NCBI GenBank assembly: GCA_025093555.1
Contig: JAIWNF010000026.1
Span: forward strand, 434,001-498,000
Source: Circinella umbellata
Taxonomy: Eukaryota > Mucoromycota > Mucoromycetes > Mucorales > Lichtheimiaceae
Length of the DNA stretch: 64,000 nucleotides
Reading direction: 5' to 3'
The position numbers and the translations under genes are program-made. Positions 10,825-23,840 of this stretch are shown here, in pieces. The notes under the pieces are model-generated. The model did not search any database and was not told the DNA's origin. It saw only the letters and a list, made by a program, of their open reading frames with translations. Position 1 is the first letter of the stretch. Each line of letters starts with the position of its first letter.

Positions 10825-11794
10825 ATGCATCGTTTTAAAGCACAAGGAATCAGTTCACGTCATTTATCAAAACCTAAATGGGTAAATCCCAAAGACAGAA
10901 TTACACAATGGAATATTGTTCGAGGAGATAAGGTAATGAACATACAACTCTATTTGAATTTTGTTGTTAAAAAAAAATCAAAGTTATTGTTTTCTGTTAC
11001 TAATAAATGTTTATTTTCATTTTTACTAATTGAATATATATTTATAATAATAATAATAACTAGGTTGCTATTATTGCAGGAAAAGATAAAGACACCATTG
11101 GTGAAATTAAATCAGTGAATCGTGATACTAATACTGTTGTTGTTGAAGGCAAAAAATTGGTAAAAAAAAAAAATGAATCAATGAAGAGCTGTCAAAATAA
11201 ATAAATAAATAAAAAAAGATTGAATACTAAAGGTATATATAAATGTATAGGCTAAAAAACATGTTCCTAAACAACCTGGTGCTCCTGAGGGTATTATGAG
11301 AAAAGAAATGCCTATCCATTATTCTAATGTTATGCTTTTACATCCTGATACACAGTAAGTTTTTATAGTTTTGAATTTGGATCTAAATGTTGTTTAATCA
11401 AAAACACTAAATTTTTCAATTTTTAAAAGAATTCCTACCCGTATTGAACGTCGACAAGTAGAAAAGACATTGGATGATGGTAGAGTAGTAAAACGATGGA
11501 CTCGATTTGCTCAAGGTACAGACGTTGAAATTCCTAAACCATCACAAAAATATAATGATAGAAGCGGTGGTGAGTATTCTTTTTTTTTTCTTTACTATTT
11601 CTTAGATGGATATATATATAAAAAAAGGTTGCTAAATTATTATTTCTTTAATAGATGAAAAATTCTCCACAACACCTGAAGATACTATCAAACAAACTTT
11701 CCAAGGTGTTTCTTTAGATGTGCCACCTTTCCCTGAAGGTCTTGTTAAAGAACTTCGAAATCCATATAAGAGACGTACTAATGTTTCAGCATAA
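10825..11794 (+). CDS. MRPL40: Mitochondrial large-subunit ribosomal protein uL24m
   Basis: Five exons (10825-10932, 11064-11159, 11251-11354, 11430-11569, 11655-11794) give 195 residues. The N-terminus is basic and lacks acidic residues, as expected for mitochondrial import. Residues about 28-60 form a KOW motif (VRGDKVAIIAGKDKDTIGEI), followed by the uL24 segment with MLLHPDTQIPTRIERR. The C-terminal extension is characteristic of mitochondrial uL24 rather than the bacterial protein. uL24 helps start assembly of the large subunit by binding 23S-type rRNA. The yeast name is MRPL40; the symbol is given by family, not by search. All splice junctions keep frame. Confidence 0.9.
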
Positions 11795-12545
11795 ATAGAT
11801 TCACAAATATAATTATAAATAGTTAATGTCAATTAAATTTCTTTTTTTTTATTCTCCCCGTTTCCTTTCTTTTTTTTTCATTGTACAGTAATAATTTATG
11901 GCACATTTATCATTGATTGGACCTATTCTTATAATGGAATGATTTAAATGGAAGGAGAAGAAGAGGGATAGAATATTAAAAAAAATGACGGATAATGTTA
12001 TATATATTTGTGTTTTCTGGAAAGGATATTTTACTCATTATTTGTTATGTTGATAAAGTCTTGGTAGCACTTGCTCTAGTTATATCAGAAATTGTTCAAC
12101 GAGCTCTTTTGGATAGCTCGCATATGGTTTGTGTGTGTTACCATTGATTTGAAGATTTAACAACTTCTTAAAATATATAGATCAACTCTGGTATGGATCG
12201 CTTTTTTTTTTGGGGGGGGGTTATCAATCTTCTGGAGCCAAAGCAATAATCTATCCACATTTTTTGTTCTTGTACATGATGAAAACTATCAGATATGGAA
12301 TACTGTAAATGAGTGAACAAAGGATTATTGACATAAATAGCATATTCATATTCGCATTTTGCAAGTTTATGATATTGTTATAAGTGTATAATAAATAGTA
12401 AGATTCCTTAAGAGAGTCATCTTGATAAGAAGCAAACATGATTCATTGTAACTAGTACAAAATATTTCAATTGCTACTTGTCTGAACATTTATCGATTAG
12501 TATATAGTATATTTACTACTACTTGTTTTTACTCTATAAATAACA
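11795..12545. other. Intergenic
   Basis: AT-rich sequence with a poly-T/poly-G run near 12200. No coding or structural signal seen. Confidence 0.5.
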
Positions 12546-12553
12546 AGAATCCA

Positions 12554-12924
12554 CAGTCAACCCCCGGTTTTTGTACGTACACCTGAGATTTCCTGATTTT
12601 TTGATTGCAGAACTGAAGAATTGCAACAAGCGAGACTTGATATGCATTTAAATTCAGTATCTCATCAACTAATCTTTGCTGGCATTTGGTATTTCCATAT
12701 TTGGATACGTAATGATTCATAAGAATACTATACACAGTTACTAATAATTATAGTATAGTTTACTCCCGATTAACGCAACTCGCTTAAAAACCTTGATGCA
12801 AAAGTTGCAAGTTGTGATTCCATTTAGTATCTATAATATTTCCAAAAACAAAGGTTGTATAACTGAGAGATTTGCAAAAAGTGGGAAGGTGCAAAAACGA
12901 GGACTGCCTGTATCAGCCTGACAA
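12554..12924. mobile_element. Possible pogo/Tigger-like non-autonomous element
   Basis: The left end near 12554 reads CAGTCAACCCCCGGTTTTTG. The right end near 12924, reverse-complemented, reads CAGGCAGTCCTCGTTTTTGC. The shared pattern CAG-CA--CC-CG-TTTTTG resembles Tigger-type inverted ends. The match is imperfect and no TA duplication is certain, so this is tentative. Confidence 0.3.
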
Positions 12925-13791
12925 TTTACTGTTGATAAAATATGGTTATTTTCAGAGACGTTTTTCAATAAGAGTACGTACTCAATAAAATGTAAATAGA
13001 TCTGGTCCGCAAAAAAAAAAAATACATATGATGAAAACAAAACGAAGATTTTGGATTTTTTTTTATCACACTTGTTATAGAGAGAAAAGCAGCTCCTGAC
13101 AATTTATGATCTTCATCAAAATCATTTTCATGGAAAAAAACTGCAAACAAATAGGTATTCCCACCCAAAAATGCAGGTACAGCGTCATCAAATACAGTAA
13201 TGAAAAAAGGTACAAGTCAAATTGAACGAGTAGTAAGGGTATTTAGAAGTAAAGTTGCATATAAATAGAAAAAATTATACGCTTTATCTTTCATAGGTAG
13301 TATACCCATTATCAATTTTTAATTACAACTTTGCTTGCTGTGGTGGTTTTTACAGAGCTTTATATGGCAAGAAAAAAGAGAAGATACGTACGTATATACG
13401 TACTAAAGTTTAACATGGAATTAAAAAAAAAGGAAGAAACCTCCTTAATGCACTTCTGCCAATGTGAATAGCGCTATAATCATATGTTTATACGAAAATA
13501 GTTGTTTAGCAAACAATTCGAAATTTAATTTATAGTTACATACATAGCCCATAGCGAAGTTTTGAAACAAAAGGAAATCCCTCATAAAATGGCATTTTTT
13601 TGAAGATCGAAAGACATGATTTTTATTTTAAGCTGAAAATTGATTTACTTATCGTATGGATGAATGGTTAGCTTTTTATTATAGACCAATACTACTTGAT
13701 TTATTACGTACAGTACAAAAAGATGATTGAAAATAAATACCGTTACAGTACGTAACATTTTACAAACACAAATAGTTTCAAATATACTACA
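12925..13791. other. Intergenic, TACGTA-rich
   Basis: No gene seen. The palindrome TACGTA and its tandem form recur (near 12973, 13387, 13398, 13705, 13750). Confidence 0.5.
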
Positions 13792-16022
13792 ATGTCCAAA
13801 GTCAACAATCTTGCCACACCATTTAATATATTCAGTGCTGTATCTATTTGTCTAGTTAGTTTTCTCATAATCAAATATCCAGACAGAGCTATTTTTGAAA
13901 AGTTGCCAGAAGGTATTCCAAATATCAAAGGGTATCCATTAATTGGAACATTTTTTCAACAAATTGTTGAGAAAAATGATTTTATGAAGCTTAACACCAA
14001 CATTTTGAAAAATTGGAAACCATGACAATGTAATTGTACATATTGTAAAGCAAAAACAAAAAACAAAAAGAACAAACTTGTATACACATGAACAAAAAAA
14101 GAAAATCCTAATTACGTATAAAGACTCTTTTTTCATTATACAGGAACACCTCGTCCGTTTTTATTCCATTAACAATAATGACTATTGATCCTAAAAATAT
14201 CGAGTATATCGCTAAAAGTAAGTTAATTAAAAAAATTCTTTTTTTTTTAGAAGCATTAAAAGAATAAACAAACGCAAATTAGAACAAATTATTTGTATTA
14301 TAACATCTAATTAGAAAACCATGCCATTTATATCAAAAGTGATCACTTTAGGTAATCTGTGATTTATTATATATTAATAGAAAATTGTACGTAATAGTAA
14401 ATGTATTGCTCCTCTACTCTTTAACTAACAGTATACACCCCATATCTTTAGAAACTCTGCAAAAAGATTTTCGGTATTTATCGCGAAAGACGATTACTGG
14501 AAACAACTTCGTAAAACTACTCATCAAGTACTCACAGTAAAGAAAATAGACAATGGCTTTAATTCTGCTATTATTGAAAGTCTTAAAACTTCGGTCTATG
14601 GGATTTTGGATCGATATGCATTGAATAAAACAGTTTTCGATATACAAGATCTAATGCTGAAATTTACATTTGATACTTTTATGAAGTAAAACAATATTTT
14701 TCTTTTATTTGTTCATCAACATTATAGTACCAAAAAATTTCTGATAGTAATACTAATAACTATGTCTATAGAATTGGATTTGGTCAAGATTTACATACGT
14801 ATATTGACGAAGGAGGGAGTAATTCCGGTTTCGGAGTCTTTTGACGTATGCTCAAATCATGTTGTTAATTTGTACATGAATCCGCTTACATCATTAATTG
14901 AAAAGTTCAATGGTATGATGCGTCCAGAAACTAAATCTATAGCTCAACATTATGATACTATAAATGAATTTCTGTTCAATATGATTCAACAACGTCGAAA
15001 AGATGTAGAAGAAGGCAAAACATTTGATGACCTATTATGGCACTTTATGCAAGGTCCAAACGCTCATCAAATGTCTTATAATGATCAAGAGTTGCGTGAT
15101 AATGTACCTAATGTCATTGTTGCAGCACGTGATACCACTGCCATTTCCATAGCATATACCATTTATATGTTGATTCTACATCCTGAAGTTCAATCCAAGC
15201 TGCTTTTGGAAATTGAATGTTGTTTTCCGAACGAAAATGGTATTTTGAAATCTGATAATATTATTGAAACTATCTCACACATGACGTATGCAAGTGCAGT
15301 GTAAGCAATAGTATTGTAGCTCTTTTTTTTTTTTTAGTTTATTATACTTTTCTTTAAAATAGTTTCACAATGATGTCAGTGTTAATTTAACTAACTATAT
15401 TATATCTGATATGAATTGTAAAGACTGAACGAGACTCTCCGTTTATTTCCACCTGTTTCAATTAATCAAAAGGAAGTTTTAGAGAATGTCGTGTGGCCTG
15501 ACGGAACTATCGTACGTAAAGGAACGACTATCTCATGGAGTTCATATTCACAAGCACGATGTTCAAAGATATGGGGATATGATTGTAAAGACTTCAAGCC
15601 AGAAAGGTGGATTTTGGACAACGGAAAGTTATATAAACCAGCATCTGGAGAATGGAATGTGTTTAATAATATTGGTGTACGTACTTGTCTAGGTATAATA
15701 TACTTTTAAATTATCTTTGACTATCAAGTAAATTGGTTAAAACTATTTATAGATATATATGAAAGAAAAAGAGAGAGAGAAAAAAAAGAAATAACTGGCG
15801 TACGTAACAGAATACATTATTAATTGGATCGCTGACGTTACCATAAAAATAATGATAGGTGAAAGGTTAGCAAGGTTGGAAGCCCTTGCAACCATTCTAA
15901 TATTTGTTCAGCGATATAAAATCCCCCGTAGCAACCCAAATCAAAAGATTGATTGTGAAGTAGGGCTAGCTTTAAAAATAAAAACCGGATTAGAAGTACT
16001 TGTTGAAAAACGACTCCCTTAA
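13792..16022 (+). pseudogene. Cytochrome P450, frameshifted
   Basis: P450 landmarks appear in order. They are an N-terminal hydrophobic anchor, the proline-rich KLPEGIPNIKGYPLIGTF, TIDPKNIEYIAK, the WKQLRK helix-C motif, the I-helix segment NVIVAARDTTA, the ExxR motif ETLR (across an intron near 15300/15425), FKPERW, and the heme loop VRTCLG with its cysteine. The ending is SFDV-type sequence, then an exon from 15859 to a stop at 16020-16022. At least three frame breaks are not explained by introns: near 13998-14010 (correct reading HFEKLETMTM), near 14460-14470, and in a G run near 14810. The heme loop reads FNNIGVRTCLG, with Phe one residue out of the usual FxxGxRxCxG spacing. The closest relatives are probably fungal alkane- or fatty-acid-type P450s. 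Sequencing error could explain one break but hardly three. Confidence 0.85.
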
Positions 16023-16258
16023 CAATAATGTTAATAATTGCTGTTAGTCTAATATAATTATTGTTTTCAATATTATAAATTAAGCTTTTCTTATAGTTAC
16101 TTTTATTTTCAATAAAGTATTGTAGTATCTCGACTTAATTTCCAGTGAGAGCGAAATAAATGATGTCGTTGTTTAGCAACGCGAGATTTTAACACTCAAT
16201 TTTAGTCGCATAAATTCCCAGCTTTTCTTTTTTTTGAACTTTAACAATTACAATAATA

Positions 16259-17504
16259 ATGGGAGACGGTTCAAAAAAAGGCAAAGGCAAACTTATATTC
16301 AAAGGAGATAAAGAACACAAGTAATAATCAATATTATCTTTTACGAGATTCTTTTTTCTTTTCTTTTACTAATTTCTTTATTCATTATTCATTTACACCA
16401 ATTTTGAAAAAATCATGATAGAAAGAAGAAAAGAAAGCGATCTGCTGCCAATGATCAAGATCAAGAAGGTGGTTCAGACGAAGGTATAAATTAATAGTAA
16501 TTCTTTTAAAAAACACTTTCATATGGTCGAATATTTATTTAATATTCTCAATTGCTTTCTCTTTTTTTCTTTAATGTATATATATGTATGTAGGTTGGGT
16601 ACGAGCCGATGAGCTTGATGATCTTGTAGGACCATTATTTATTACCCATCCAAGCGATCCACCCATTTGTTTTACAGCTGATGAAGACGATCGTCTTTTA
16701 GCTTATCCAATACCTGAAAATAGTCAAAATGAACCTTTTATTGTCAACCAAGTATTTGTAGGTGCACGATTGATTGGTACTTCCAATACATTTACGTTCA
16801 AATCCAGTAATGGCAAATATTTGAGTAGCGATAAAATTGGTGTTGTATCAGTAGATCGTGAAGCTATCAGTGGACTAGAAGAATGGGAACCTACTTTGAC
16901 TGATGCAGGCTTTGCTTTTAAAAATACTCATGGCAAATTTTTGATGGTGGATGAAATTGCTGGAGGAGGTAAAAAAAAAGTGTAACAATGATAAGGATGA
17001 GGTTTTTATAGAGGGAGAAAAAGAGAGAGAGAAAGGATAGTCAGCATATAGCTTTTTTTCCCCATGATACTAACAAAAAGAAAATATTTCTTTTAGGCTT
17101 CAAGATTCGAGCTGATTCAGAAGATGTGGGATTTTGTGAAACTTTTCGTGTATATTGTCAGGCACGATTCAAGCGTAAAGCTAGACAAGAAAAAAAGAAA
17201 GCGAAAAAGGAAGGTTCTGTAAATGAGCTCGACAATATGTAAGTGTATATGATACCTATGTTACATTTCTCTATCTTTCTTTTAATATCTACACATTTCT
17301 GCATATATATATTCTATTACTAACGAATAATTTGTGATAATACTATATTTATATAGTAAAAAGTTTCAATCTTGGGGAGGTGGTCGTGTCCATATGTCAC
17401 GCGAAGATAAGCGAAAGCTTAAAGAAGCTCGAGGGGAAGGACGTCTTGCAGAAGCTATGCTGGATCGTAGAGCTCAAGTTAAATCAGATCGTTATTGTAA
17501 ATAG
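16259..17504 (+). CDS. FRG1: FRG1 family protein
   Basis: Five exons (16259-16320, 16422-16483, 16594-16968, 17097-17238, 17357-17504) give 262 residues, close to the usual length for FRG1. A Lys-rich N-terminus, probably a nuclear signal, is followed by GWVRADELDDLVGP, then the beta-trefoil (fascin-like) fold over about residues 45-185 with TFKSSNGKYLSSDKIG and FKNTHGKFLMVDE repeats. A basic tail includes KFQSWGGGRVHMS. Animal FRG1 is a nuclear and nucleolar protein tied to actin bundling and pre-mRNA splicing. The role in this fungus is inferred from the family. Confidence 0.92.
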
Positions 17505-18252
17505 ATTTGTGAAGAAACTCGAATAATAAAAAAGATATATCATTCTTAACTCAGAGTAATTAAGACAAAAACTATTATACTGAAGTAAGTTTAAGCTATT
17601 GTATGATGGTAGAAGATTCTTATCACATCCATAATAAAGGATGTGTGATTATTTTATAATATCAAAGCGTAGTGATGAATAGCCTGAAACATCATCAGAA
17701 ATACTGAAGGAGTTGATGGGGCGTTCGTAGAGGTAGTTGATGTATCTTAAGTATTGAGACTATGTAGATGCAAAATGTGAATTTATTGAATGACTCATTA
17801 TATATGATTAAGCATAAAAGGTATACATATTATAAATACAATATACAGGCTTCAAAAGCAATCCATCATGTAATACTTGTTACAAATAAATAAGATGAGC
17901 AAAGAACTAGGGAAATATTGAAACTCACCATGGACCTTTTCTCTGAAGTTGTCTTCTATTTTTTTTATCACATTTTTATTCAAGATAAAAATAATCTTAG
18001 ATTTTACAGTCATAAACGAAATTGACGTATAGACAAGTAGTTCTTTCTAAGGAGCTTTTATTCTCGCATTATATTATCAAAAAATGTAATATTAACTTTT
18101 TTATACACACTTAAACACACGAATTATATAAAGACGATATCTTAAAAGAAAATGGAATTAGAAGAGGGGAAGGAGGTTGTGGGAAAACAAATGAGTTGGG
18201 GGAGAGATCACTATAAATTATGGATAGGGGTTGATCAAATCAAAGTACACTT
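17505..18252. other. Intergenic between convergent genes
   Basis: 3' flanks of FRG1 (+) and the questin-oxidase-like gene (-). AT-rich, no other gene seen. Confidence 0.5.
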
Positions 18253-19740
18253 TTATTGTCTGTTTTTACACCATGCACCTCCCTCTGCTTGTACAAATCC
18301 AGTAATAAAATTGGCAATATTCAAATAGCCTTTTTCATTTTCATTTTCTTCATAGAGTCGATGGGCTTTTACAAGAGATTGCATGATTAATATTGATTTC
18401 GAATCTCCTGATTCTATGATGGCTGAAACACATGTATCCCAACATCCTTGCTCTTGTTGCTGTTGAAATGAATTTTCATGAAAAACAGTAGGTGAACGTG
18501 AAGGTCGACCCTGAACGATATATGTACATAATGTTGTTAAAAATTGAAGCCGTATCAATTTTTGAAAATCATTATTATTGTTCATTTTGTTATATCGTTC
18601 GAATAAATACTGCATAGCTAATGCAGAAGCAAGTAATTGACCACCACCAAGGAACCAATCGAGTCGGTGGGATTGCTTTGTACAAGGAATTAATTTTGTT
18701 GCCAAGGTAACCAAATTTTGTAATGCATGTTGTAATGGAAATGATAGTAACATATCCATATATGTCTTGAGTAGTGAATGTTGACTTTTGATCAATAATT
18801 TGAGTGCTGAATGAAATGTATGGGTGCCATCCATACGACCGGCAAAACGTGGGTCAGCGGCTACCATATCAAATAGTATATTCTCATGTTCCACATTATT
18901 TGTAGCTGGATTTTTATGTCTACTGTCGTTATCTCCAAGTAATGATTCAACATCTACGAAAGTGGTTGCTAAATAAGCTAAACCTTGGGTGACAATATCT
19001 GGCATGTCATATTCTATTCCAAATGTCATATGTACGATTGGCTGTAGTTGAGATCCAATGGAGCTAGAAAGCGGACCATCAAAAAAATAAGATTGAATGA
19101 CTTGATCTACGCCATATTCTTCAATTTTCTGTTGAAAAAATGATAAATAAGGTCGATAATATCTAATAATAATATTATAAACAAAATATTTATATTTTTA
19201 GCACATTATTATATAAGGAGCAAAAGAAAGATTGCTTATTATATATACAAATAAACTAAAATCTAGATTTTACGTTGAATCCCCTAAATGTTCCAGCCAC
19301 GAATCATTTGTAAGAATACGTTGTTCTATGGATGTTTGTAATAAAGGAACTAGATCAGGATAAACTTTATAGTAACCATTTATAAGTTGATCTTGATTGG
19401 CTATATAATAAAAATAATAATTATTATTTTATATACAAATGCTCATATAATATAGGAGGTATGATAACATGAATGTTACTTTTTATTTTTTAACATCCAA
19501 ATACTATTCTCACTCACCACCTAATTCATGAAGGGCAACAAGTACGCGAGCTAAATGATTAGGTTGATCACGATATTCCATATGATAAACAGTATGATGA
19601 TCCTGAATTAATTTATGAAGCAATGATTGAGGAATAACACCCACAGTTGTCGACGTATTATTATCATGCTGTTTATCATAAATAATATCAACATTAGGCC
19701 AACCACCAAATGCGGTAGAAATTGACCCAGCACTTGACAT
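18253..19740 (-). CDS. Questin oxidase-like protein
   Basis: Three exons on the minus strand (19518-19740, 19274-19400, 18253-19162) give 419 residues. The layout matches the questin-oxidase-like family. Near residue 65 it reads NHLARVLVALHELGG, then NQDQLINGYYKVYPDLVPLL, WLEHLGD, YRPYLSFFQQKIEEYG, and PIVHMTFGIEYDMPDIVTQGLAYLA. The helical C-terminal half includes FAGRMDGTHTFHSALKLLI. In filamentous ascomycetes such enzymes perform Baeyer-Villiger-like ring cleavage of anthraquinones in polyketide pathways. No polyketide cluster surrounds this gene, so the substrate is unknown and a general oxidoreductase role is only inferred. Family call is by pattern. Confidence 0.75.
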
Positions 19741-20991
19741 GTTATATAATTGAGAGCGAAAAATAAAAAAGTAATGAAAAAAAAAGTAAAAAAGAAGAAA
19801 GATGAATTTACTTTTTTCATGGGGAGTGAGCAGTTAAAAAAAGTTCACAATGAGTGCATGGCGTCTCGATGATATATGATGATATCAATCAATCAAAAAA
19901 AGAGAGAAGGGGTAAAGGTCACAAGAATAATTATTGGTAAGGGGAGATCGCGGTGGAGGGGTTGGGGGATTTCTTGATTAACAGAAGATTATACATAAGA
20001 ATAATAGAAAATCCCCTTGCGTCGCATATACAGAACTATCTTTTCTTTTTTTAGTGGAAGAAAAGATAAGCTAAAAAAATGTCCTCGGTAAATTTATTAC
20101 GATAATCTTTTGTTACATAGAACTTACATAATATGCATACGCTTTTATTTTATTATTTCAAAACATGCATATTAAGATACACTTTTCATTACACTTTATA
20201 TATGTATATATATCTTTATCTTACATTTTAATTTTTTTGCTGCTTCTGCTGCTGTTGTGGTTATTATTATTGTTGTAAGATCTAACTAAGAAAAACATGG
20301 CGTTAACACATACATGTTCTACGGTTTCGGAAAATTTAACCCTTGGTTTCCCAACGAAAAGAAAAGGAGAGTCCTTTAATTCAAAAAAAAAAAACCCCTT
20401 CTTTGCTAAAAAAAAAAGGCAAATCATTACTTATTCATTTTTTTCAATACTGACAGATAATGCATAGATCATGCAGAGTTATTCATAATAAACATGTGTA
20501 GCCATTCGTTTCATCAATTGGTTGCTTTTGGTAATCGACATGTATTTATTACATTATATAACTATATCATAACCAATTTAGTGTTCACATAACAGTCCAA
20601 TGTAATTTCTTTCAACAAATAAATAAGCAAATACATCTTCTATTTTTGGTTATTGTTGTTGGTTAATCACATCATTTATAAAGCAATTTATTAATAATCT
20701 TAGAAATTCTCAAATCGTACATACTGAGTTTTTAAATAAAATAGTGCTTTTTTTTTCTTTTTCTGCATAAATCATCATGACGATACATAATGTTCATAAA
20801 GAGTTAAAGAAAAAAGAAGTAATGATTGGAAAGGAATGACAGAGAGAGATAGGGAGAGAAAGAGAGAGGGAGTATACGTATGTGTGTCTGTGTGTTATAA
20901 ATTATATAAAGGAAGAGGGAATATGTTTGTGATTGCTTGAAAAGAACAGGGTTAAAATGAACTTTGTTACAGTGTCTTCTTTTCTTTAGCT
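19741..20991. other. Intergenic
   Basis: 5' region of the questin-oxidase-like gene and 3' flank of the chitinase gene, both on the minus strand. AG-rich near 19900, poly-A runs near 20380 and a GA/GT microsatellite stretch near 20835-20900. No gene seen. Confidence 0.5.
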
Positions 20992-23840
20992 TTAACAGGT
21001 TCCTGATGGTGACCAAACACCTGCAGGTCCACCAGGAAGATCTCCATATGACCACCAGCTTGCTGTCCATATTTTATTTTGATAAACAACTTTAGTACCT
21101 CCAACGTAGGTCTTGGCTGTGGTCCAACTTTCAACCGAGTTACAGATGTTAATTTCGCCACCGGATTCTGGAGTACTAGTTGACGTTGGTACTGGAGTAT
21201 TAACAACTGGTGTGGGAGTTTGATTTGCATCAGGTGAAGAGGATGGTCCAGGGGCTGAACTAGATGGAGTGGGTATAATACTTGATGGTGAAGGATTGTT
21301 TCCGTTATTGCTATTGACATTTTCATTACCGCATGCACTCACTTTTATAACGAAAATAAAAGAATATGAATATTAGCTATTGAAGGAGAACTTTGAATTT
21401 TTTTTTTTTTTGGCTCATAATCCTTTATATATATATATTACCCGGAGTCCATTCTCCCATGGGATTTGCAGTAGGTTCAGACCCGGCCGACCATTTTGCC
21501 TATAATTATTAAATAGATATCAATATATACATTCATATACTCACCTTTTTTTTTTTTTAAAAAAAAAAAGCTCTTACCTCCCATATATAACTATAAAAAC
21601 AATATTTTTTTATATATAATAGTTTGTTAATATGAAAAATCAATACTGTAGATCAAAAAAGAATTCTTTTCTTATCTTACCCACTAATATAAAGAGTAAA
21701 GTATGTACCAAAAAGAAAATAGAAACATGATCGATTAATACATTTTATTTGAATTAAAATATTAGATTAAAAAAAAAGACGATAGAGCTTACTTGTGTGA
21801 AACACGATTACCAGATGTATAAGTTCGTCCTGATGCATCCCAAGCAGGGGCATTACAAGGTGGATAAACAAAAGCTGAAGCATCACAAGAACCACCATTA
21901 TTAAGTAAATTCTTAATGCCTTGATCCAAACGACCATTTTGGTAAGCTTGGGAGGTATCTATTATATAATAATAATAGAAACATTTAAATCCTCTTCTAT
22001 TTGGAATAATCATGAGAAGCATATGGATATATTGTTATCATTTCTTTACTTTACCCCAAAACATGACACCACCAAAGCTTGAGAATGAACTTCGAGTTTC
22101 AGTAATGATCTTCTGTAATGCATCGAATGGTACATAACCACCTCCAGCTGCAGTACTAGCAGCAGGTGCTCCAATGTATACCTTTACGTTGGGATTAGGT
22201 GACACGTGTTTGGCCCAATAATCCCAAATACCGAAATTCCAATTTCTTGCCTGACCATATGTTTGTAATCCACATGGATTATTATCTAATAATGAAATTG
22301 ATCATGTAAATAAATAACAAAGGAAACCACAAGACATCAGAAGAAAAAAGATAAGACATTAAAGAATATTCCCTGAATTCATGGTCATGAAAATAACAAT
22401 AATCATATGAAATGAAATGTAAAAATGGACTTACAAAATTGTACGAAAATTGCATCCATTGGAAATTGATTCATAGTACTATCCAAATTTGCATCTGGAT
22501 AAACACATTGTGGTGCAGCTGTCACATAATACTTCTTATTGGAAGAATCAAAATATGATTTCAACTTTTGTAGAAATGCAGGATAATCTAGAATAATGAT
22601 AATAATAAAAAAAAAAATTAGAAATATGTAAACATTGACAACACATGATCTTGTTATGATCATTCTTATTGTCTTTTATTGTACTCACGATTTGATCCAC
22701 CACCCTCAATATCGAGATCAACACTATTTTGTTTTGTTTGTTTGTTTTACGGCAATATGAAAAGAATAGTAAATTAACAAAATTTAGTTATTATAGTCAT
22801 ATCGTCCCATCTGACATCATAAGAGTATTAAAAAAAAGACCCATTCTTGGAAACTAAAAGAAAAAAAAACATCTATCTATTGTGAGAATGATCATAATAC
22901 ATTACCCATCTAAGACGGCATCCCCGAAAGGTCGTGTGTTGGATGAACCACCTAAAAAGTCATTCCAAACTGTATCTGCGAATTGTTGTGCTTGAGCATC
23001 CGATTGAAATCCTGCGCCGCCAGTAGCTCCTCCCAATGATAAGGTAAGGGCTTTTCCTTTTGTTTGACAATATTTAATATCATCTTGTAAACCAGTACAA
23101 TTGGCTAATTGAGTACCAGGAAATGTACTATTATCAGAAGAATTGCATTCCTATTCACATATTATTATTATAATTAATGAGTGAACAAAACTATGTAAAG
23201 AATCTTCTTCATGTTTTTTCTCATATTATTATAAATCTTATTATAATAAGATTTATCGATTAAATAGAGAAATATTTTAAAAAATATTGGTTATAATAAT
23301 AACAATAAAATAATAATAATTTTACATTGGCCAAATTGATAGTAGGTTTACCACCGGTACTAAAAAAGGTCGTCAGGAATGCGATCGGAAACATATCAAT
23401 AGTATTATCATCACAATAGAACCGTACAGATTTTTGCCAACCTTGTGGATTGTTAGGATTAGCAGCACCATATGAGTTTTGGCCCCAATCTAACAAATTT
23501 ACATATTATAATAATATAAGTTGATTGAAAAGGTAATAGATGTACAATATATATGTATAACAGAAATTTATGAGTATAGAATTATCATCAGTTATCGGCT
23601 CTCTCCCCCCGCCCCTTAATTTTGGTACCTGAAAATACTTACAAGAAACCACATTATTGTTACAATCATTCTAAATTGATATAAATAATAATAGTTAATG
23701 AATTTTTCTGATTTGATTAAGATATTTACTAATTTGTATGAATAAATCAATAAATAAATTACATTGAATGCCAAAGTTGTAGTAGTAAACATCCATGATG
23801 TTATTACTAACAATATAAATTGTTGTGCTTTATTTTTCAT
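20992..23840 (-). CDS. Secreted GH18 (class III) chitinase with two chitin-binding modules
   Basis: Eleven exons on the minus strand: 23763-23840, 23643-23670, 23326-23489, 22906-23150, 22689-22723, 22435-22587, 22055-22285, 21793-21958, 21578-21590, 21442-21499 and 20992-21341, giving 506 residues. Residues 1-24 are a signal peptide. The GH18 domain (about 27-320) starts NVVSYWGQNSYG, has the LSLGGATGG strand, and carries the catalytic DGVDLDIE motif (DxxDxE; Glu is the acid) on its own 35-bp exon. It ends GGVMFWDTS. Two CBM5/12-type modules follow, CNAPAW...GEWTPVSAC and ICNSVESW...GVWSPSGTC, joined by a Ser/Thr/Pro linker. The enzyme hydrolyses beta-1,4-GlcNAc chains outside the cell, in wall remodelling or feeding. 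Exon 9 is only 13 bp. Confidence 0.93.
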
